Below are positions 1 to 11,400 of a DNA stretch of 34,335 nt, one piece after another. Positions within the stretch are counted from its first letter, which is position 1, and the number at the start of each line of letters is the position of its first letter. Both the position numbers and the translations under genes were made by a program. The DNA is taken from positions 1-34,335 of the forward strand of contig JAAPAO010000201.1 of assembly GCA_013115145.1 (NCBI GenBank). The letters are read 5' to 3'. The DNA comes from Perkinsus chesapeaki (lineage: Eukaryota; Perkinsozoa; Perkinsida; Perkinsidae). Under the pieces are notes generated by a model. That model was given only the letters and a program-made list of their open reading frames with translations, ran no database searches and had not been told where the DNA came from.

Positions 1-1
1 G

Positions 2-555
2 ACCAACAGAAAGCGAGATGGCCGAGGCTTCTCGCTGGGTCGACAAGGAATGATACATGGATGCTTCATATGCCCTCCTGAGGATCTAGTCATCGTGGAT
101 CAGCATTTGCTTAAGGAGCTCAGGGGGATCGTGAGGCACTTGCCACGCTGGGCCACTCTGACCTCCTACCGACAAGACTTTCGGGTTGAGATTGAGTAGG
201 TCAGGGTTGACAGGCAAATGGTGCGACTTTAGTCGGAAACGCGAAAGGGGCTGCGAAGAGGCATAGACCGTTTCATCGAACGGGTCACCGGATCCTTGAG
301 GAGCTGCCAGTTGAGCTAGTCAGACACTTGTATGTAGTTTCTAGCTGCGGTTGCTTATCGAGGCTTAGCGGTCGAGGACTGAATGCTGGCTCATTAGCCG
401 TTCTGAAGAGCACCAATAGGTCACAAGTTCGGGAAATGGCGATGAGAAAAAGGTTGCTCCGCCATTTCTTCGAGGAGGATCTAATTAACGACTTGAAACA
501 CAACCGAACATCGTTTCTATTGATGAGTATTTCCTTCCCCGGAAGGATATGGTAA
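2..555 (+). CDS. 3' end of an unidentified protein gene, cut by the left edge
   Basis: Frame 2 is open from the first bases to a TAG at 197-199. A second open stretch runs to a TAA ending at 555. A GT-AG intron at 196-266 (GTAGGT donor, GCATAG acceptor, 71 nt) joins the two exactly in frame, which supports one two-exon 3' end. The product is basic and leucine-rich. A segment just after the junction (ILEELPVELVRHLY) loosely resembles the start of an F-box, but this is too weak to name the family. Alternatives are a 37-nt intron (196-232) ending the protein about 11 codons later, or no splicing and a stop at 197-199. The 5' end lies outside the window. I do not recognise the protein. Confidence 0.45.
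196..266 (+). other. Predicted intron in the left-edge gene
   Basis: A GTAGGT donor follows the codons for RVEI. The acceptor is GCATAG. Removing these 71 nt bypasses the in-frame stop and continues an 80-100 codon open frame to 555. The size is larger than the 41-58 nt introns typical of this window, so the shorter alternative acceptor at 232 should be kept in mind. Confidence 0.4.
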
Positions 556-649
556 AAGTAGAATAAAGGCCAAAGCTTCTAGGACTCTTCGGACCGCCGC
601 TTAAATTTCAACGGCGTCCGGTTTAACGAGTCAGTATAAAGAACTTCCT

Positions 650-1615
650 CTACGCCATAAGGGCCATCGCAGCTCCAAACACCAGGGCGCTCATGACGCC
701 GGACGCCGAAGCCGCGTAACTTGGGACAACGGTTGGTCCTACGGTTGGCGCAGCGGTCGTAGTTGGCTCAGCCTCGACAATGAAGTTGAGGCACTGGGTT
801 CCCTCGGTTGTGTTACCGTGAACGGTGCCATTGACAACGGTGTAGTTGAGGGGGGATATCCAGTTTCTGTCACCGGCCGCAAGACAAACTCTTACAACTT
901 CAGCCTGTGCGTTCTCCTTAGCCTTGTAGGTAATGCCCAAGTCGAACCTATCATAGTTCTCGGTTGTAGAGCCGTTGAGCTGCAGGAGATCCCTGCAAGC
1001 CTTGGGGTCCCTGTTGGGAGTGGCATCACCTTTCTTGTTAACCCATGAGGCGAAGCAAGTGAGGGAGGGGAAGCTATCATTGCTGCTCCCATAGACAGTG
1101 AGATTCACTGTGGCGCTTTCCCCGCCCTTGAGGGTGAAGATATCTTCCTCCGTACCATTAAGAGTTAGGTTCTTCGCGAAGGGGTTCTCCTCGAAAATGA
1201 AGTTACCCATAGCAATGTATCTGGTGATGTTTTGGACCACGTAAATGCCTACGGTGTGGTTGCCGACAAAGTTCTGGTAGGCCCTCAGAGTTCCAGACAC
1301 CGCGATCTCACCCTCGGACAAACTGGCGGACGGTAAGTCCCTATCCACGAACATCTCGGGGTAGACGGTCCCGATGCTGCCAGCATTGCTCATGTCTTCA
1401 GGATCAAAGCCTGGGCACGTCCAAGTGAGGTTGAAAGCCAATGTGTTAGGTACCGCAACTTCCAGAGTAGGGAAGGGGTTGCCATCGACAGTGCACGTGA
1501 CGTTATTAGTGAAGTTAGCGGGGGCCATGGTCGGAAACGGCGCTGGGGGAGTACTAGTCGTCATTGCCGAGGCCAAAGCAGCCGCCGAAGCGAATTGGAG
1601 AGTGATACGAGCCAT
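650..1615 (-). CDS. Secreted, heavily N-glycosylated, probably GPI-anchored surface protein
   Basis: An uninterrupted 321-codon frame. The N-terminus (MARITLQFASAAALASA) is a short hydrophobic signal peptide, probably cleaved after ASA. A Thr/Pro-rich stretch follows (TTSTPPAPFPT). The body carries 13 N-x-S/T sequons and only six cysteines, consistent with a beta-rich ectodomain. The C-terminus has a Thr/Pro spacer (EAEPTTTAAPTVGPT), small residues (SYAASASG) and a hydrophobic tail (VMSALVFGAAMALMA) with no cytoplasmic residues, the classic GPI-attachment layout. No domain family is recognised. The gene is intronless, unlike its large neighbours, and is transcribed away from the Ig-repeat gene at 2219. 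The ATG at 1613-1615 is chosen because it starts the signal peptide. Secretion and anchoring are inferred from sequence layout only. Confidence 0.85.
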   Translation of the reverse strand: MARITLQFASAAALASAMTTSTPPAPFPTMAPANFTNNVTCTVDGNPFPTLEVAVPNTLAFNLTWTCPGFDPEDMSNAGSIGTVYPEMFVDRDLPSASLSEGEIAVSGTLRAYQNFVGNHTVGIYVVQNITRYIAMGNFIFEENPFAKNLTLNGTEEDIFTLKGGESATVNLTVYGSSNDSFPSLTCFASWVNKKGDATPNRDPKACRDLLQLNGSTTENYDRFDLGITYKAKENAQAEVVRVCLAAGDRNWISPLNYTVVNGTVHGNTTEGTQCLNFIVEAEPTTTAAPTVGPTVVPSYAASASGVMSALVFGAAMALMA

Positions 1616-2218
1616 ATGAGCAAGGGAAAAGCTAAAGCCTAGAGCAAATAGTCACCAATCCAGGGGGGGGGATAAGGAGGAGACAAAGGCTGAACTCAGA
1701 ACATTCGAGAGGGCTGAAATACCCGTCTCTAAAAAAGCCGTCTCCGACAAATGGCAGTCTCCGAGGGGTTCCCGCGTCACAGGATAAGCGCCACCGCCTC
1801 CATGTCACCGCCAATTGATGTCGCATGGTGGGCGCTTCCCCGTCGCGTCTCGAGGCGTTCCGTCGATTTCGCGGAGTCTACAGCTGTTGCTGGTGGTTGA
1901 CGCATAGGGATGAACTCAAAGCGAGGGAGGATCAACAAAGGCTTACATCAGGTCTTCAGCTCTGGGGGAGAATTAGCTACATAATAATCGATTAACCGCG
2001 CAGAGTCGAGTGACGGCGGCAACAACAGCAGAGTACGTTGGGCTCTCACAGTGAGAGCCTCACTGTAAAATCGATGCCCAGCACCCCATATTATGATGGC
2101 CTGACCAGCCACCTTCCCAGTGGCCACTTGCGAATGAGCATGGGCCCGACTGCTACGTATGATCGTCTCTCGCGCAGTACTAAGGAAGCAGCCGTTCAGA
2201 ACTTCTGTCCTTTTCTCC
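1616..2218. other. Divergent intergenic region between the GPI glycoprotein and the Ig-repeat gene
   Basis: About 600 bp separates the two start codons, so it should hold the 5' UTRs and promoters of both genes. It contains a run of nine G near 1663-1671. I see no TATA-like box, RNA gene or repeat that I can support. The open frames here (minus 1632-1826 and 1948-2301, plus 2038-2244) overlap one another on both strands and look like chance. Confidence 0.5.
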
Positions 2219-2437
2219 ATGGAGAGCGCGACCGCGTTGTTTGACACCGCAATAGCTCTGCTATTACCGCTGGCAAGGGCTGTGCCTGAGTGCTCTAACA
2301 CGTCTACCGCGTACCCAGCTGTGACTTGGCACTTTCATTTGGTGACTTCATGCTACCCAGAACAGAGCATATGTTCTATTCCTCGCTGTGCAGCTGGGTA
2401 TAAAGCAACAGATATGAGTTGCCTCCACTACGGAGTG
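2219..2437 (+). other. First exon of the Ig-repeat gene, with possible signal peptide
   Basis: Starts MESATALFDTAIALLLPLAR, a hydrophobic stretch that could be a secretion signal, followed by a Cys-containing segment. The exon ends in phase 0 at a GTAAAT donor. The 48-nt intron 2438-2485 (acceptor ATTCAG) leads in frame into the first Ig-like repeat. An in-frame ATG at 2159 would add 20 residues and bury the signal, so 2219 is preferred. A further upstream exon cannot be excluded. Confidence 0.5.
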
Positions 2438-5400
2438 GTAAATATGAATCCAGAATGAACAACCGTTATCGACTTCAATATTCAGATTTCACCAATATGC
2501 GAGTCAGCCACATCGTATTTCACGCTAAGAGTCAGTTCAAACGAGGCAAGCGTAGAGAATATGGTAGTTGCTACGGTAGAAGGTTTTGACGAAAATGGCA
2601 TGCGGTCATTGACTGAGAGTCGGTAAGGCCACGCCCGTGTCTCTTCTATGACGCTTTGAAGCGCTACCAGTTTTAAGTAGCTTAGGGATAACGGGCCAAC
2701 GCAAGGCTTGGAAGCCATTCCGATAGCGCTGTCACCGGCAACTCTGAAACTCAGAAATTTCCAGTCACACCTGATACCCTTCGCCTTTCGCGCAACAATC
2801 TACCTTTTCCTAGTGTGGTTACGCTGGACTCGCCTGAGAAAATACTCTCCTCATTGCTAGGGATCTTATACTGCGTATCGAGTCCCCCGATGGCTCAGTC
2901 CGCGACGAAGTAATTAGTGTGGAAGCTGGGGTGGGCCGCTTCACCCAAGTTCATTCCACAATGGTAGTTGCACCAGAGGGCGAAAGTATATAAGACCTTC
3001 TTTAGGTTGGGCTCATGAAACTTAGTGTGCAGCCACACGTGGCTAGTATCGACGCAAGCATTCTTGCGGGAGCTGTTGCCGAGGTGCTGTGGCGCTCCGG
3101 GCCAGCTCGAACGTTCGATATAATCCGACCGGCGTACCGCGGAACCGTATCTATATCTACGGACAATGAGGTGAGGCTCATTTCCGGAGCAACATTGGAC
3201 GATTATTTTTTCATTATTCCAGCTTGAGATAGAAGTCGAAACTTACGATATTCATGGCAACCCCTCGGAACTTGATGCCAGAACGTGCGAGGTAATGGCG
3301 ATACGAGCAGGCACTGGAGTTCTTCGAAGTGCACGAGCGTGATGCGTTATAGAGTGGCCGATAATTCCCAGGGGCCGACTGCCGCCGCTTTCTAGGGAGT
3401 CCGTGAATGATGGACCTTGGCGCTCAGGTTATAGCAGACCTAGCAACCGTCTCAGAGGCAGCGGTCTCCTGTTCACCCACTGACTGCTTGCGCGCCATAA
3501 TAATAACAGGCGGTTCCGGATCGACCCGAGTCTCTAGCATTGCCGCCCAGACATTAAGTCTACATGTGAACTGTATGAGCGCGTTGAGCACGAGGCCAGG
3601 CGGAAGAGACACGCTAGAAGTTGAAGTCGCCCCCGGTACTGCAAGGTCTTTACAAATGGTAGGAGGCAACTTCGTTGCGACTGCCGGTAAGCCTCCCCGG
3701 GAGCTTGCTGGCTCCACTCGACGTGCCGGGGCAGGTTCACCGGTATCTATACCACTAGAAGCGTTGGACGCCCACGGCAATTTGGCGACTTCATTTGCCG
3801 GTCGCGCAACCCTCAAACTACAGGTAAGTTCGGCAGAAACGCTCAAGCTGACCTTTTGATAAGGAGTCCTCGGCGTGCCGGTTGAGTCGGGTGCAGAGTC
3901 CGCCAGAATCGCAGCCTACTTTCACACTTGGTCGTGCGGTCGCTGAATTCACCAACATGTTCGCCGAATCGTGCAAGGTAATTTTCCCCTACGCAGAAGC
4001 ACCCTCTACCAAGTTGTCACACTTTCCGCAAGTGCAGTTCATAGCATGCCGGTCAGGCCTACCTGCTGGCTGGTGATGGCGTCGATGTCGCAGCAAGAAC
4101 CGTTACACTAACTTGGACGCCCGGAACACCGGTACGCCAGGATATGCAGTGCATAGCTTGTACAGTGCGTTTACTTCCTACGCTTATCACCAGGTATCTT
4201 ACCGGATCAATACTGAGCTGTCCGATGTCGGAATTTCAGTTGACGCTTCCGCTAATATTGTCTTAGAGCTTGTAGACACCTATGGCAACGTTGCCGAGAA
4301 CCAAGTGAACTGTTGCATAACTTGCACCATTGACGTGCCACAGGTCGGGAGCTACCAAGGACGCGTCAGTTTCACTCCCGCAACCGCCGCCATAAGCCCC
4401 GGCAATCTGGTGTACTTCTCTGCTGGCTACTCCACGGTTACAGCCACCCATCGTCTTCCATCACCTGTCACATTGAGCCTCCCTTCGATATCCTTGGGGG
4501 GACTCACTGCCATTCCAGGAACTCACATCGTTGACTTCCAGCCTGGCGCAGCAGTGGAATTGGTGAGAATCCCACCAGAGCACCGAATCCCAAAGAGCAT
4601 TCAGGTCTTCAATACAACGCACGATGTCGTCGTCGGTTCTGATATGAGCCTCGTCGTGTACGCGCGTGACCAGTATAACAATCTGGCCACTCATCTCCCC
4701 ACGGTGACCATTAAGGTGGTGGTCTTCTCGGGTACTTCGAGCTTTCGAAAGTTCTGAGCCTCGAGTGTTCCTAAACTATTCCCTAAACTCCTCAGGCACG
4801 GAAGTTGAATTGGATCCTCCGAGTGGAGCGATGATTATGACCAGTGGGATTGGCTCTATGAAGGCAACTTCGAGGATTGCTCACAGCGCAACATTCCGTA
4901 TGCTCGACGCTCCACAGAGTCTCACATGTAGTTCAATACATCCACGGCCATTTACGGTCACACATGCGCCTGAGCATTCGCTTTGCACGGCCTTAAACAA
5001 CCAGCTCTTGCTCGTTTCCGAGAAACCTTTCGAGGGCCGTCTTGAACATCCTTACACTTGCTCGGCTGAACCATTCGGAAATGAATGAGATGCATTAAAT
5101 AACTTCTCTACGTACCAACATACAATATCTAGTCGGTCAAGGTTGTAAATTACATTCTAGTACCGGTATTTCCCACAAAATTTTTGACAGATACCGATAC
5201 TGTGACTGCGACTTTCCTTGTCGGTCCGCCGGCGAAGCTCGAGTCTGTCCGTTCGGATGGCGATGGTCCTGTTTCGGTCGACAATACTCTGCGATTAGTC
5301 GTGAAGTTGCAAGACTCGTTCGGCAATGTGGTTACGTCAGCAACAGGGTGGATTTTCACCGCGCGGATAGTGAACGGCATGTCTACAGCATTCACGCTAG

Positions 5401-8400
5401 TCAGTGGGCTGGGCGGGGCTATCTTGGAGCACACGAGGGCTGAAACGGTGCAAGTCGAGGTGGAAGATACAAACGGCTATGGTGTAGGTAGCGTACGCAT
5501 GGTGTATCGTCCTGGCATTGAGACAGGCTAGATTTCCCTGTTCTGTCAGGTCGTCATGGACACACCGATCGCAGTCCTTTTCACACACGGCCAGGCAGTG
5601 CAGTTGAGAGTTTCTTTGAACGCTACACGATCCTCAGTGGACATACCAGTTGTTGCGACTGTATCCTGTCTAGATCGTTATGGAAATCTTGCCATAAGTT
5701 ACGATGCGGCGGCCACAGTGGAGTGGGATGTCTCCGGTAGCTCCTCCACGAGCTTTCCTCGTTTGATCTAAAGCTATTATAGGTTCGGGCGTTCCTCGTG
5801 ATCCATATGCAGTCTTCTCCCATGGAAGAGCATCGACCCTCATAACCGCTGATCGGCTAAACGCATCCCCCAGCGAGTCCGTTGTTGTCTCTCTTCGCCT
5901 GTCTGGGCAATCTACGGGGCTGACTGTCCAGAGTACGAACTTATGCCGAAAGCTGATTTTCGCGTTGAGAATTTATGTCTCAGGCAAGCTACTCGAATGG
6001 ACTGTCGGCTCGGCCCGAACGATCTGGCTCACCGGCGGTGCTTCAACCACCGTCGGTTTGGATATGAATATCGAGCTGCAAATCAAGGATCAGTACGGAA
6101 ACTCTCTTCCATCGCTTGATCAGTCGTACACCGTTTGCCTCTCTGTGGCGATTCCCGGTCTTCTTGAAAGAGAACGGTGCATCACCATGTCTTCATCGAT
6201 AGCGTCATTGTCGATCTCATCCTTCCGAGCTGGGCGATTTCTCCTTTCTCTCTCGAGTGTGAGCCCTAACACACTAGTTTTGGCGTCCGAAAAGGAAGTG
6301 ATATTCCTGCCTATCGCAGCTGCACAGTGTGCCGCAAATAGGAATGCTATTGGTGAGGATGCACCTCTCCCCTTCCCATGCGGACAATACTGCAGGTTGT
6401 ATTGCTGTCCTTGAACTATCAGCAAGTAGCAGCAAGGTAGATGATAGCGTCCTGGTGACAATAACTGTGAAGGATCCCCACGAGAACGTCGTAACCGACT
6501 ACTCTGGCCAAATGGTTGTGGAAGTGGCTCGAGGAATCGAAGTTTCTCTATCGACATCCGGCATAGTTCAGGTGACTAACAACATCGCAAACTGAATACG
6601 TTCCTGAGCGAACTGTGGTGCTCAGCTCAATGGAGGCATCGGCAGCTGCTCAGTTTCTACAAAATTACCTCAGTCGGGTGTGAAGGTCCAGCTCTTGGAC
6701 ACCTTTATCACTAATCTGCTCATCGACGGTCTTGGGTATCTTACAGTGAGAAGTGTAGCCCATCATAAGTAATCGTACCTATGTCAGCTCGATTTCCTTC
6801 CCGGAGACGCATTTAAGTATCAGCTCAGCTCTGCCGTTAGCAGCCAGGTTGTCAGCGCGACTGCTACTATTACCGTGTCAGTCAAGGCATTTGATCAATT
6901 CGGGAATAGTCCCCCCGCAACCCTTCCTGCCGGGGAGAACAATGTACAGATTTATACTGTAGGGCCCTCTTGCGGATCAAACGAATAACCAGATTGCTGC
7001 GCGACTATCCTATGTTCAGATTTCTGGAAGTATATTACCGCTAACCGCGACGGTTAAACTCACAGTGCAAGGCTCGGCTGAAGCTGATTTTCTCAGCACA
7101 AAGGCAGGCTCGGTGACTCTTGGTCTGAAGGAGTCCACTTCGAGCCATACTATCGATCTTCGTTCTACCCTCTCTCTTCTTTTCTTGCCTGGTCCGCTAG
7201 CCCAATGGCAAATCAAGGGCCCAAAAATTGAGCTAGTCGGAAGAATAGCCCAAATCGTTATAAGCGCATATGATTCCTTTGGCAACGCTGTGACGGACGT
7301 GCGGGAGCCCGACTATATCTTTGTCGCAATAAAAACAGTGTTGGCATCATCCAGCAACGTAACCGAGACCACAGAGCAGTCCCTCGTGATGGGCGGCCAG
7401 GCCACGACGGAGATAACTGTCCCTGAGCCAGCTGCTGTGGAGCTCACTGCTAGGCACCCCTCCACCTCGACGAAATCTGAGACTTTCGTGATTAATTTCC
7501 GGTTTGACCTAACACCCCCTGAACTCAGTGTTTCACGAGGGAATATAGCCTCAACTTCGGTTGAAGTCCAGTACCTTACGACTGAGGCCGGCTTTGTGCT
7601 CTGTACCGCTCTTGATCGGGATGGATACGAGGCATTCACAACGGCAACTAACGAAGTGAAATGGAGACAGATGCTGGATGGTTCCGGGAAGAAGGTTGGT
7701 ATAGCCGATGGTGTTGAGCTGGTTGGAAGCCTTCGTATCACTGGGCTTACACCGGAGACAACATATGTTGTCCTTTGCTATGCCGGAGATGAGCAGAACC
7801 CTCCGAACCTTTCTACCAAGGAGGATATTATCGCAAACGAGTTCTCCTTCCAGACTCTGCAAAAATTAGAGACTACAGCGGACCTCAGTGAAGGCGAATA
7901 CTTTTGCTCACCAAACTGCGCCACATGGTTGGGCATAAGCATTCCGTTGGTCGCCGTATTGCTCGTGGTGGCCTTTCTTATATTCCGGCAGAAACAGAAG
8001 CTAGCCCTCTCCTTTGAAAAGCGAGAAGTGAGTTCCCGGAACTCAGTTCCACACTAGCTAATCGTCTCGATCGTTCAAAGGTTAAAATGAAATCCCGGCG
8101 ATTCAGCTACTTTATTTTGTCAGCGTGTCCTTAACGTCAGAAATCGCATTCTGCAAGGGCTGCTAGTTGATGACCGAGGAAGTTTCAGGGACGATTCAGA
8201 CTCGGGCAAGTGGATGATGAGTTACAGGAGCACCGGATGCCCGCTGCTCTTATAGGAACTGAGCCTAACTCTGAGGCAGAAGGAGATACCAGCGACAACG
8301 TATTCGCGAAGGCGGCTGAGATGCAGAAAATGATCATGAATCAGCTGATGAACACGGTTCATAGCATACAAAGCCAGTGCGACGAAGCCATCGATACTGT

Positions 8401-11400
8401 CATGGAGAAAGCTGCGGCACTACAAGATGAGTTGGCTTTAGCCATAGAGGACAACGAGGATGACAACAGTATAGACAAGAAGCTGAGGAGGAGCGCTTCG
8501 CAGCTTTACGAAGATCTCGATAGCATTTTGTACAACATGGGTGGCCTTGACTTTGGCAAGACTCAGGACCTTGGAGGTCTACAAAGGACTGTGTGTCATA
8601 GCGACTACAAAGGTCAGGTGTTGACGTCGAAACTTTATCCACGACGAGTACGTCTGATGATCGTGAGGGAAGGCTGGAAGCTGTCAAGGGAGCAGAGGGA
8701 CTGCTGGAGGATATCTTTGACCTACACAGGCATCGCACACGGGGTCTTCGCTTTGAAAGCCGCACTTTCTGTTACATAATTATCCTACACTATGATCTAC
8801 GATTGCAATGCACGCGCATACCGACGTTTAAAAAAACCGACCGTTATGCCTGCGATGGCAGAACGAATGGATCGGGGCTATTCCTTTTCCGCTTACACTC
8901 ATGACACTTGTCCCTCAGTCACCTAGCAGAACTTGATGGTACTGATGCGGAGGCGGAACAGATCCTCCTCCAGCGACTGGAGGAGCTTGAGCAGAAGCTC
9001 GCCAGCTATTCAGAAGTCGTCGAAAAGGAACACCTCAGCCTGCTACGAGGAATGAGAGAGAAACACGCTTCCCGGTAAGTACGGTAGTCTCCACGTCAGA
9101 GCCTTCGACGACCAGCAATCATGTTTACTGCGCGTATCAGCATAATCGGTATTCGTGGGCATGATTCATGGAGCACGAGTATTCCTCCGAGGAATTTCCT
9201 CGAACCGTGGTTAGTCGGAACCACGTATCAGATGCAGTGTTCTACTAAGGGGAAGAGACTTGAGAGCTCAGGTTGGAGGAGTCACGAGAACTCGGGACTA
9301 CACTGCAGATGATAGTAAATAGGAAACATAAACTCTTAATCGAGCAAGCCGCGCAAGTTAGCGACCTCCTTGGAGCTCACGGACAGGAGGTGATGCCCGT
9401 TGTGGTGAAGTCCACGCCGTGGGATCCTGCGATATGTAGATCCGCCATGCTGAAGATGAGCACTTGAGAGAGCTGCAGGAGCAGGAACTGGGACTGCTAG
9501 CAAAGCAAAAGGATCAAAGGGAAATAATTTTCGAGAAATTTCGGGCAAAGATAGGTTCGACGGATGACGAGCTGGAGAGGTCTTAACTTCGTGGACCGCT
9601 GTGAAGTTTCATTCAATTTTCATAGGCAGAAGCTTCTGCGCGAGGGTATGGAGATGATGACTGAGGTCGACAGGAACATTGCCGCCGAGAGACGGGACCT
9701 TCAAGAGAGACTTCGACAAAGGGCTAAAGCGAGAGCAGCAGGGAGGAAATCTAAGCACGTAGGGGACTGTTGTGGAGGAAGGTGTTCACTTGCTATTTCG
9801 AACTCGTACTGTCTCAGGACCATGAGCTAGAGGAGCTCCTAGCCAAGCACAGAGCTGAGGTTGATGCTTTGCGGGGACAGATACGGGATCTACAGAAGCA
9901 GTTGAGAGAGAAGAAAGATGACATGTTCAAAGAAATTACCGAAGTCATTGGAGAACACGTATGTGGGGATGTTGCTTTTAATGCCTCTCACGTTTGCTCA
10001 CGGAAGCCATCTTCCCCATCCTTTGACGCTCGAGACAGATTACTGGTGAAGTTTCGAGCCGAGAAGCTGCGAAGGCGTGGGACAAAGAGAAGGCTGAACG
10101 AATCGAATCGATAGAGAGAGGACATGAGAGGAGACTGAAAGTTATCCGCGATGGAGATGTGGGGCTAACCAGGCCTCCGTCGCTTAACACTTATTCTTTA
10201 TGCTGATTAATAGGACTTGGAGGCTATAATGAAAGAGTACGAAAGCGCTGTTCTGAACGCCGAAAACGACATGGAAGCTGAGAAAATTGCTCAGCAGAAG
10301 GCTAATCGGGAAAGGCTAAAAGCCAGACGAGAGAGGCGGGAAGTAAGAGCTAAGTAACTCATGCGTAACACGATCGCAGCCAGCCGTGCCGGTGTTGCGC
10401 ACGCTTGTGCTCAGGCGCTCATAGAGAAGCGGCGGAAGGCCGAAGAGGCTCTTGAGGATATTGGTGTCGACTTCGACAGTGCAGAGGCAGAGCTAGTCCA
10501 GAAGTACGTCGGTGTTTATTCTGAGCTTGCGTATCGACGACCTACATTCAGACAAGCATTGGAGCTACTTGGCATGGACAGCGAGCGTGCAGAGAAAATG
10601 CTCGAGAGTGTTCTTACAGCGAAGATGGAGAACTCGAGTGTGATGGCATCGCTGGAGTCTGCCTCTCACGTACAAGTGAGCTCTCATCGAGCCCGCAGCT
10701 GCAGAGAATTTTTGGTACGAATCAGGTGTCGAGCATTCAGATGGAAGGAGGCCTTGGTGCTGAACAAGAGTCCCGCAAGTTTCTGGACCAGCTGGAGCAA
10801 GTCAAGACAAAAGTCGTGGCGGAGCTCGGTCGCCACAGCGAGGGGCAACTGGCTGTGGTTGCTCGCTTTGCGAATAAGGAGGCGAGGGACTTGAGGTGAG
10901 CTTCGATCTTCGTGACTTGCGGAGCCGAACTTCGCTTTAGGACTTTGCATCGTCGGGAGCAAGATAAATTGTCGGTGCACTATCGCCAGACTAAAGAGGC
11001 CGCAGCACAGAACGTCACTGAAGTGCTCGGGGAGATGGAAGAGGAAGAGCAAAGATCGGGACATAATTTGCTGGCTTCACGCCTTGACGTTCTTATGGAA
11101 AAGGAAATATCTCGCATCCACACTTCGAGAAGTTTGGATTGTATCGAAGGCGGAGACATCAATCAGCAGCTACAAGTACGCGGGCAGACGGTGGATCGAA
11201 GGTCCACGCTGGCCTTGACGCTCAACTAGATTAACCTAATCCGCTGAAGGCGATTCGTTAATTATTAGAATCGTCCACTTTTGATAGACCATTCGTAAGG
11301 CATCCACTTCAGGCTGTACTCGAAAGAAGTGACAACCTTGCGAGGGAGCAAAAAATTCGTGGTGCATACTCGAAGCTTCGTCGAGCAGTAGAGAAGAGTG

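Noticed and set aside
1948-2301. 117-codon minus-strand frame
   Set aside because: It overlaps the likely first exon of the Ig-repeat gene on the opposite strand and shows no domain, signal peptide or membrane span.
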